Part shown: in pieces, positions 58,351 through 64,000 of the stretch | How the letters are laid out: each line of letters starts with the position of its first letter | Numbering within the stretch: position 1 is the stretch's first letter | Assembly: GCF_001550135.1 (NCBI RefSeq) | Contig: NZ_LRUE01000024.1 | Span: 1-64,000 of the forward strand | From: Pseudoalteromonas shioyasakiensis | GTDB taxonomy: Bacteria; Pseudomonadota; Gammaproteobacteria; Enterobacterales; Alteromonadaceae | Direction: 5' to 3' | Length of the DNA: 64,000 nucleotides | The notes under the pieces: generated by a model | What the model saw: only the letters and a program-made list of their open reading frames with translations | What the model was told of the DNA's origin: nothing | The model's database searches: none | Made by a program: the position numbers and the translations under genes

Positions 58351-58600
58351 ATATCCAAGTTACCTCAAGATGCAGAATTCAGCGTTTCACAGGTGCTTAA
58401 TATCAAGGCGTTCAGTCCCTTTTAAGAAGTAACAACGATGAGAGTAAGCGCCTGTGAAGTGCCCAAAGGGTTGGTTTAAAAGCGATTTATACTGCGTTAT
58501 TGATTTTAACAATAGAACCACTATTGCTTGCAATCAATGCCTTGCCTAAATCGCTTTTAATTCCAACTGAAACTCGCACCTTGAGGTGGTTTGGGTATAT
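58351..58600. mobile_element. MITE-like element with nested inverted repeats between apbE and nqrM
   Basis: The ends at 58351-58382 and 58567-58600 are imperfect inverted repeats of about 32 bp that share ACCTCAAG and the terminal TATCC/GGGTATA. Inside, TTCACAGGTGCTTA near 58385 pairs with TAAGCGCCTGTGAA near 58445. TTAAAAGCGATTTA near 58475 pairs perfectly with TAAATCGCTTTTAA near 58547. It has no coding frame and separates two genes that work together. No clear target-site duplication is seen. Confidence 0.75.
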
Positions 58601-58603
58601 AAT
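58598..58603 (+). promoter_or_regulatory. Candidate -10 box at the element end, upstream of nqrM
   Basis: TATAAT lies at the right end of the nested-repeat element, about 55 bp before nqrM. No good -35 box lies 16-18 bp upstream, so the call is weak. If real, the element would carry the nqrM promoter. Confidence 0.35.
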
Positions 58604-58658
58604 ACATGCAGCCTAATTAGTTGGGCTCGATTTAATTGCTGACGATAGGGGCAAAGCA

Positions 58659-58871
58659 ATGTCACTTTTTCTTCTTACATTTGGTCTACTTATTTTAATT
58701 GTGGCAGCGATGGCTGTCGGCATGATTGTGCAAAAGAAATCTATGGCCAGTAGTTGTGGTGGCCTAGGCGCTGTTGGTATCGACAAAGCCTGCGACTGCG
58801 ACGACCCATGTGACAAGCGTAAAAAGCGCATGGCAAAAGAACAAGCCTGGAAAGAGAATCAAATTCTTTAA
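58659..58871 (+). CDS. nqrM: Na+-NQR maturation protein NqrM
   Basis: A 70-residue protein with one helix (about 4-23) and four cysteines (33, 45, 47, 51) in SSCGGLG and ACDCDDPC. NqrM (DUF539) is needed to insert iron at the NqrD/NqrE site. The cysteine-rich C-terminal part should face the cytoplasm. AGGGGCAAAG lies a few bases before the ATG. It is separated from apbE by the MITE-like element and ends at a terminator. Confidence 0.95.
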   Translation: MSLFLLTFGLLILIVAAMAVGMIVQKKSMASSCGGLGAVGIDKACDCDDPCDKRKKRMAKEQAWKENQIL

Positions 58872-58877
58872 CCACAG

Positions 58878-58902
58878 AAAAAGCGCCTAAAAGCGCTTTT
58901 TT
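58878..58902 (+). terminator. Intrinsic terminator of nqrM
   Basis: A 9-bp stem AAAAAGCGC / GCGCTTTTT with a six-base loop and a T-run. Confidence 0.9.
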
Positions 58903-58918
58903 AATACCTAAATTTTAC

Positions 58919-59022
58919 AAGGACAGTCACTGTTAAATTTTCTGAGACAGCGACTCTCTTTTATAAGCCCAGTCATTGTTAAATATATTTTATGTGGACA
59001 GTCATCTTTAATTTTAAATTTA
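58919..59022 (+). repeat. Degenerate GGACAGTCAC-type direct repeats
   Basis: Four related segments follow each other: GGACAGTCACTGTTAAATTT at 58921, GAGACAGCGACTCTC at 58944, CCCAGTCATTGTTAAA at 58968 and GTGGACAGTCATCTTTAA at 58994. They share CAG(T/C)(C/G)A with an A/T-rich tail. The same core GGACAGTCAC is found in the array after bolA and upstream of the transposase gene. The stretch lies between nqrM and the fucosidase end. Confidence 0.7.
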
Positions 59023-59048
59023 GTTTTTTGACTGCTTTTAGACGTTGA

Positions 59049-60401
59049 TCATTTTAGCTTTAACTCGATGACTTGAACGTACTCTTCATTATCAAACTTC
59101 AAACTTTCTAGTGTAATTGCGCTCTCAAGTTGTTTAAAGTTAACTGGTTCTGAGGTTTTTAAATTAGTTGCAGACTTGATAGGGGTTGCAAGTTCTATAC
59201 TTAATGTATCTGCTTGCCAGTTGAGAATATGAATAAAAATACTCTCATTGTTATGGGTACTTACTCCCCAGTTTTGTGGGGAAATAGGGCCGCCTCGAGT
59301 ACCGTATATACTTTTACCGAACACCTTCAGCCACTGGCCAATTTCTGCAAACGTTTTTAGGTTTTCTGGTTGGATCTTGCCGTTAGGCATAGGCCCAGTA
59401 TTTAGTAAATAATTAGAGTTTCTTCCTGCGGCACTTACTAAGGTTTGCACGAGCTCTTTAGTCGTCTTGTAATTATCATCAGTTAAACTGAATCCCCAGC
59501 TACCGTTCATTGTTTGTGCCATTTCTAAAGGTAATTCACCTAATCGTTCTTGATTAGTAGGAAGCTGTTGTTCAAAGCCCTGATAATCTTCTCCCGGAAC
59601 AGTAAATCTATGATGGTTATTTACGATTAAGGTTGCTGGTTGTAATTCATGGATCATTTTATAAGTGCGTTGTAGTTGCCAGTTATCCCAATTGTGGGAG
59701 TCTTCTTGATCCCACCAACCATCAAACCAAATACCACCAATTGGGCCATATTGAGTTAAAAGTTCTTTTAATTGCGCATCTTGAAATTGCAGGTATTTTT
59801 CCCAGTCACCACTTTTTTCTCGCTTAGTGTAATGGCCTGTTCGGCCCCATGGGTAGTAATCTGGGTGATGCCAATCAAGCTGAGAGTAGTAAAAGAAAAG
59901 TTGTAAACCATGTTTATGAGCTGAATTAGCAAGCTCTTTTATAGGGTCTTTTTTATAAGGTGTACTATCGACAATATCAAAGTTAGAAACTTTACTGTCG
60001 TACATAGCAAACCCATCATGATGCTTTGAAGTAATAACAATATACTTTGCTCCAGCATCTTTAAACGCCTTAACCCATTGATCTGCATCGAAGCCTGTTG
60101 GGTTAAAAAATTCAGCTAAACGCTGATACTTAGGGCCTGAAATTCGTAAGTCTTCCATGATCCACTCGGCTCCATATGGGCTTCCTACACCACCAAGCTG
60201 GCTATACAGCCCCCAATGTAAAAAGATGCCAAACTTATTATCTTGAAAACGTTCTCGGGCTTTTAAGTTTTCAGGAGCTGGTGTGTAGGCTTGTGCTTTA
60301 TCTGGGTCAATTGCGACGCCTGTCCCAGCATGCCCTACACTTGAAAATATAAGCAAAGCTATTATCAGCAAGCAGTTAAATGTATTCACTTTATACCTCA
60401 T
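59049..60401 (-). CDS. Alpha-L-fucosidase, GH29 family
   Basis: A secreted glycosidase of 450 residues with a signal peptide (about 1-25, ending GHA). The GH29 barrel has GIFLHWGLYSQLG near residue 58, SKHHDGFAMYDS near residue 125 and the nucleophile Asp227 in IWFDGWWD. It should release fucose from oligosaccharides, for example from algal material. It stands alone: no fucose transporter or other polysaccharide genes are adjacent. GGACAGTCAC-type repeats lie on both sides. Confidence 0.93.
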   Translation of the reverse strand: MRYKVNTFNCLLIIALLIFSSVGHAGTGVAIDPDKAQAYTPAPENLKARERFQDNKFGIFLHWGLYSQLGGVGSPYGAEWIMEDLRISGPKYQRLAEFFNPTGFDADQWVKAFKDAGAKYIVITSKHHDGFAMYDSKVSNFDIVDSTPYKKDPIKELANSAHKHGLQLFFYYSQLDWHHPDYYPWGRTGHYTKREKSGDWEKYLQFQDAQLKELLTQYGPIGGIWFDGWWDQEDSHNWDNWQLQRTYKMIHELQPATLIVNNHHRFTVPGEDYQGFEQQLPTNQERLGELPLEMAQTMNGSWGFSLTDDNYKTTKELVQTLVSAAGRNSNYLLNTGPMPNGKIQPENLKTFAEIGQWLKVFGKSIYGTRGGPISPQNWGVSTHNNESIFIHILNWQADTLSIELATPIKSATNLKTSEPVNFKQLESAITLESLKFDNEEYVQVIELKLK

Positions 60402-60530
60402 AAACTAGGTTCTTTACTTAAAAGTAGCAGGAAATCATTGGCCCAAAAATAAAGGCAATTATGCATATTCGAAAATTTTATATATGCAGAAACATAGAAA
60501 TACGACGTTAAAAGTAAAACTCATTAGCAC

Positions 60531-60540
60531 GGACAGTCAC
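60531..60540 (+). repeat. GGACAGTCAC element upstream of the RAYT gene
   Basis: A single copy of the core GGACAGTCAC followed by TTTTATCTGTTAA. It lies about 95 bp before the transposase start, where one flank of a RAYT unit would be expected. Confidence 0.6.
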
Positions 60541-60635
60541 TTTTATCTGTTAACTTAATCTTGCGGCAAAACGGATTTTGTCTACACTTTAGTTACAGCT
60601 AATGCATTTCAAATTATCAGTTCAAGGAGTGAACG

Positions 60636-61613
60636 ATGGCTTTAGCAAGGAAGCGGCAAATCTGTTTGTCGAACACCAAGTATTATCATTGTGTATCCCG
60701 TTGCGTTAGACGCGCTTACCTTTGTGGAGAAGACGCACTCACTGGTAAATCATATGAACACCGCCGAGGATGGGTCGAAGATCGCCTACTTTTTCTTGCG
60801 AAGGTATTTTGTATTGATGTATGTGCTTATGCCGTGATGAGCAATCATACGCATCTTGTTATTTATGTTGATGATAAAAAAGCAAACAGGTTATCGGATA
60901 AAACCATTCTATTACGTTGGTTTAAGCTCAGTAAAGCAACGCCTTTAGGTCAAAAATTCCTTCATGGTCAGCCGTTAAGTGACGGCCAACAAGTCTTCTT
61001 AAATAAAGAGGTTGCTGAATACAGAGCGCGCCTTTCGAACATTAGTTGGTTCATGCGAATGCTTAATGAATATATTGCCAGACGTGCAAATAGAGAAGAC
61101 GAGTGTACGGGTCACTTTTGGGAGGGGCGTTTCAAAAGCCAAGCGCTCCTTGATGAGTCAGCACTTTTAGCATGTATGGCCTATGTTGATTTAAACCCTG
61201 TTCGTGCTAAAGCTGCGAGCACGCCGGAGCAATCGGACTATACCAGCTTTAAAAAGCGATTCCAGAGTGCGAAGGAGTCAAAGCAACCTAAGGTACTAGC
61301 TCGTTTTATTGGTGGCATGAGTAAGTATAAATCAAAGGGTATACCTTTTGAGTTAAAGTCATACTTGTTACTGGTAGAGCAAACTGGGCGTTGTATCAGC
61401 GCGGATAAGCCGGGATATATAGAGCATCATTTACCTCCTATTCTTGAAAGGCTAAATTTCGAAGCTGAAAGCTGGTTAACACTAACAACCCACTTTGAAA
61501 ACTTATTTCATGGAGCTGTAGGTCGAGTGGATGCAATTGAAAATTATTGCAGTAAAACTGCTCGTAAGCGACGAAGTAACCTAGCAAGCTGTAAGTTATT
61601 ACTTGCTAGTTAA
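60636..61613 (+). CDS. REP-associated tyrosine transposase (RAYT-like, IS200 superfamily)
   Basis: A 325-residue Y1 HUH-type transposase-like protein. MSNHTHLVI carries the HxH metal motif (His71, His73) and the catalytic tyrosine is probably Tyr183 in AYVDLNPVRAK. GHFWEGRFKSQ near residue 159 and WFMRMLNEYIARRANRE near residue 138 are typical of RAYTs. Such proteins are usually single-copy and move short REP palindromes rather than their own gene. A basic C-terminal tail RKRRS is present. AAGGAG lies 9 bp before the ATG. The frame is intact. Confidence 0.88.
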   Translation: MALARKRQICLSNTKYYHCVSRCVRRAYLCGEDALTGKSYEHRRGWVEDRLLFLAKVFCIDVCAYAVMSNHTHLVIYVDDKKANRLSDKTILLRWFKLSKATPLGQKFLHGQPLSDGQQVFLNKEVAEYRARLSNISWFMRMLNEYIARRANREDECTGHFWEGRFKSQALLDESALLACMAYVDLNPVRAKAASTPEQSDYTSFKKRFQSAKESKQPKVLARFIGGMSKYKSKGIPFELKSYLLLVEQTGRCISADKPGYIEHHLPPILERLNFEAESWLTLTTHFENLFHGAVGRVDAIENYCSKTARKRRSNLASCKLLLAS

Positions 61614-61788
61614 TCTTAAATTTCTCTCGACTTTTATTTTTTGCAAACTCTTGCAGCTAATTTGTGCTTTTAATTCTCATAAAGCTAAATCTTTTATATT
61701 GGTTTTTATTATTAGATTAAGCTAATAGGGTGCTTTGCCTGCACAGCTATTATTTTAGGTTACAAATTTAAGGTATTTGGAGGTTTAA

Positions 61789-61813
61789 CAGGCACTTTTA
61801 ACAGTGCCTGTCC
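61789..61813 (-). repeat. GGACAGGCAC palindrome downstream of the RAYT gene
   Basis: On the minus strand GGAC is followed by AGGCACT-GTTAAA-AGTGCCT, a perfect hairpin. A GGA-type head plus palindrome is the layout of a REP. It lies 14 bp after the stop of the minus-strand peptidase gene and may also act as its terminator. Confidence 0.65.
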
Positions 61814-61826
61814 TTTTAAATCGTGT

Positions 61827-63182
61827 TCAATCTAAATTAATTAGCTCAGCCCCTAAAACTGCGTACTTATTTTTGCCATTTGCTTGTAAGAAAAAGGCGG
61901 CAGGCGCATGAAGTGAAGGTATTGATGTAAATACACTTTTGCATGCGTAAACTGGCCAATTTGTGGCGTTTTCTAGCATATTAATATCGCCAGAAAAGCA
62001 ACTATACCCTTGTATTAAAAGCTCTTTATATCTATTTTCGGTAAGCGTTAACGGCTCATTTAATACAAAGCTGTTACCTACCTTAAAGTTCAGGCTGCTT
62101 GCATCTAAACTTGTGTAACCTTGGCGGATACTGCTTATATCACCCAATTCTTTAATGATGGGTGACTGTCCTTTGTTGTTTATTGCAATATCTATCTGGT
62201 AATCGCCAAGTTCACTCTTTACAGTCACATCGTCTATTAGTAAGTCTACCCAATTGTCTTTAGCGTTAAATGGTATAGCGTGGTACTGGGCTATTTTAGC
62301 GCTTTTCCATTCTCCTAAAGTTATTGAATCAATGGCCTTTTTATATAAAACACGGTTAACTTTACGTGCTATTTGGCGATTTGGGTCGTTTGGGTAAGCG
62401 CCTGATTCAATTAATATAGTTCGGATACCTTTTTCCGAAAAAGTATCTCCAAAACTGCGATAAGAGTAACTGTCGTTGTACTTGCCTAAGTGCCCCGGGA
62501 TCATTGTTTCAACTGTTTTGGCTAAGTGGGCAATAAACTGCATAGCCTCACCACGACTTTTATTTACTTCTCTTGCTTCATTATAGGCGGGTGCTAGCAC
62601 TGAAATGGTGGCTTGTTTTCCCATTTTACCTGCACCGTAATAGGCATTCTGATCATGTAAGTTAAAGCCAAAGTCAGGTTTGAATGCATCTGCCGCAGCC
62701 ATGAGTATTTGCCCTTCTTTTGTGCGAAGAGCTTTTGCATCACGATTTAAATCAATACCTTGTGCATTATGGCGGGTTTGAACAGCAGCGCCATCCGGGT
62801 TCACCATAGGGATTATGAGAAGAGTTATTTTCTGTTGCCAGCTTTCTAGCCATTGTGCGTTTTCATCTGCGGTTATAAAGCTTAAAAAATCCATTAGTGC
62901 GGCAGTAGCTGTGTTTTCGTCGCCGTGCATTTGGCTCCACATCATCACTTTGATTGGGCCTGTGCCGATTTTAAGAGAGTTAAGTGCCTGTCCTTGGAAA
63001 GAGGTGCCTAATTGTTTTAGTGTAACGCTTGGGTGTTTTGCTGCGCTTTTTAAGTGTGGCTCTATATCGGCGTAGTAAATCGCAGGTTTATCTAAGCCAG
63101 CTACAGCGGTGTCTTCAATCGTACTTGCGAATGTCGTGTTACTTAATACTAAAAGGGCTGTGGCGAGTGCATATAGGCGCAT
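61827..63182 (-). CDS. M14-family zinc carboxypeptidase
   Basis: A 451-residue exported metallopeptidase with a signal peptide (about 1-19). The zinc ligands are probably His86 and Glu89 in QMHGDEN and His176 in NLHDQNA; the catalytic Glu is Glu259 in ILIESGAYP. VNPDGAAVQTRHNAQGIDLNRDA is the family segment that binds the substrate. A C-terminal beta-rich region follows from about residue 300. It should trim peptides outside the cytoplasm. The coding sequence contains two GGACAG(G/T)CAC sites. Confidence 0.93.
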   Translation of the reverse strand: MRLYALATALLVLSNTTFASTIEDTAVAGLDKPAIYYADIEPHLKSAAKHPSVTLKQLGTSFQGQALNSLKIGTGPIKVMMWSQMHGDENTATAALMDFLSFITADENAQWLESWQQKITLLIIPMVNPDGAAVQTRHNAQGIDLNRDAKALRTKEGQILMAAADAFKPDFGFNLHDQNAYYGAGKMGKQATISVLAPAYNEAREVNKSRGEAMQFIAHLAKTVETMIPGHLGKYNDSYSYRSFGDTFSEKGIRTILIESGAYPNDPNRQIARKVNRVLYKKAIDSITLGEWKSAKIAQYHAIPFNAKDNWVDLLIDDVTVKSELGDYQIDIAINNKGQSPIIKELGDISSIRQGYTSLDASSLNFKVGNSFVLNEPLTLTENRYKELLIQGYSCFSGDINMLENATNWPVYACKSVFTSIPSLHAPAAFFLQANGKNKYAVLGAELINLD

Positions 63183-63597
63183 AATTATCTCTTTTATTCT
63201 TTATTTTAATGTTATTAAGAATATTATATTTTTTATGGTTTGGCTAATCCTTGTTCAGTATTAAAGCTTTGATTGCTACTGACTAAGTATGTTTTAAAAC
63301 GCTATTTTTATGCTATTTTCTTTTTCTTCATTGCTTTTCGCTATATAAAATACAGTATTACTTTTAAATACTTAGCTGTAATAAGGTTGGTTTTTTACAG
63401 TTTGTTATCAAATGGCTAAATAATACTTAACCATGTGCTGTTAAATTCTACTTGTACCGTCTGTTGACTTTGTTATACTCCACATCGAAATTTCAGTAAT
63501 TACTGAAACTTTATTGATGAAGATCATGTTACCGCATTAAAAAATAGGGTAAGCCACTTACCTCAAATGCAGTAAAAGCGATAAAAAGGCGTGAGTT
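63183..63597 (+). promoter_or_regulatory. Promoter and operator-like palindrome upstream of the last gene
   Basis: About 415 A/T-rich bases without a gene. TTGTAC at 63452-63457 and TATACT at 63474-63479 (16-bp spacer) form a good sigma-70 candidate. Twelve bases further TTTCAGTAATTACTGAAA (63491-63508) is a perfect 18-bp palindrome, in a position where a repressor would block transcription. The regulator is not identified. Confidence 0.6.
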
Positions 63598-64000
63598 TTG
63601 CGAGCAATTAATCAGTCACAAGGTGTCAAACAGTCTAGCTTAGCTAGATTGCAATTGGCTGCGCGTGCGTTTTTTGCTGGTAAAGAGCTAATGTCAGTTT
63701 TAGCCTTGTTGCTGATTAATTCAGCGATGCTAATCAACGGTACATTAGAAGATGCTCAAGGGCTAAGAAGTTTATTAAGCGAAGGTGCTTTATACGAAGC
63801 ACCATTGCTTAACGTGTTGAGTTTTTTAGCTTACCCTGTGGTGTCTTGCCAATTACTTATTGGTTTATGCTGGTTGGTCTTCCATTTCTTCCCTGCGCGT
63901 CGTGCAGGTGTCATTTTACGTAAAGCGGCCTTCGCTGCGCGTGAAACGATAAAGTCTTTAGTAGTACACAGCGCTCATGGCTGTCGTGCTCCTCCTCGTG
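63598..64000 (+). CDS. Unrecognised membrane protein, cut by the window end
   Basis: An open frame that runs past the window edge; 134 residues are visible. TTG at 63598 is chosen as start, with AAGG 8 bp upstream; ATG codons inside are too far in. Two hydrophobic segments are seen at about 32-48 and 76-100, then a basic stretch (RRAGVILRKAAFAARETIKS). I do not recognise the family. The frame has a strong promoter candidate and a palindrome upstream. Confidence 0.6.
   Translation, partial: MRAINQSQGVKQSSLARLQLAARAFFAGKELMSVLALLLINSAMLINGTLEDAQGLRSLLSEGALYEAPLLNVLSFLAYPVVSCQLLIGLCWLVFHFFPARRAGVILRKAAFAARETIKSLVVHSAHGCRAPPR

Noticed and set aside
60636-61613. Complete IS200/IS605 insertion sequence
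   Set aside because: The protein fits the longer single-copy RAYT type, and no tnpB or iscB and no typical IS ends are visible.

Overview
The window reads as chromosomal DNA of a marine gammaproteobacterium of the Alteromonadales, most likely Pseudoalteromonas. This is inferred from the moderately AT-rich base composition, the 5S rRNA sequence, the Na+-translocating NQR operon with nqrM, FabV as enoyl reductase, a large Oar-like TonB receptor, and gene orders shared with Shewanella and E. coli. No species call is possible from the sequence alone. Almost all of the window is housekeeping chromosome. There is no phage, plasmid, CRISPR array or recognisable defence island apart from one parDE pair.

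Layout. 1-1260: 3' end of a 23S rRNA gene, two tandem 5S rRNA genes and the rrn terminator, followed by a gene-free, REP-rich stretch to about 1940. 1950-2378: a small FKBP isomerase. 2463-11162: cobC, a cobalamin riboswitch and a tightly packed B12 uptake, salvage and activation operon (btuD-btuC-cobT-cobS-cobU-cobQ-cobO-btuF) that runs into ung. 11163-15877: a DUF3545-like protein, tal, yaaA, an MscS channel, parDE and a lipoprotein. 16118-20882 (minus strand): serA, rpiA, a 5-formyl-THF cyclo-ligase, a membrane-anchored unknown and an S10 peptidase. 21127-26854: a double-receiver GGDEF protein, glnK-amtB behind a sigma-54-type promoter, a 53-residue Pmp3/YqaE protein and PBP1b. 27259-39685: an Oar-like TonB receptor, hemL, pyrB, hemJ, a ClC channel, a solute-binding protein with an MHYT-PAS-GGDEF cyclase, and erpA. 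39789-44721: an RND efflux pair, a small membrane protein and an XRE regulator. 44840-49588: ampG, a cyclophilin, yajG, rlmG, alkB and bolA, an expanded version of the yajG-ampG-bolA neighbourhood. 49854-51047: fabV. 51396-58871: nqrABCDEF, apbE and nqrM. 59049-63182: an alpha-L-fucosidase, a RAYT-type transposase and an M14 carboxypeptidase, set among GGACAGTCAC-type repeats. 63598-end: an unrecognised membrane protein cut by the window edge.

How the genes work together. The B12 operon imports corrinoids (BtuF-BtuC-BtuD), adenosylates them (CobO) and rebuilds the nucleotide loop (CobU, CobS, CobT, CobC). The NQR operon is followed by the enzyme that attaches its flavins (ApbE) and by its maturation factor (NqrM). 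GlnK and AmtB couple ammonium uptake to nitrogen status.

The least ordinary content is non-coding: a tandem 5S duplication with a broken 5S tail, a cluster of GTAG-headed REP palindromes after the rrn operon, a 22-bp tandem array after bolA, a structured MITE-like element between apbE and nqrM, and GGACAGTCAC repeats around a RAYT gene. I found no convincing undescribed multigene system. The RAYT and its candidate repeats are the best lead.
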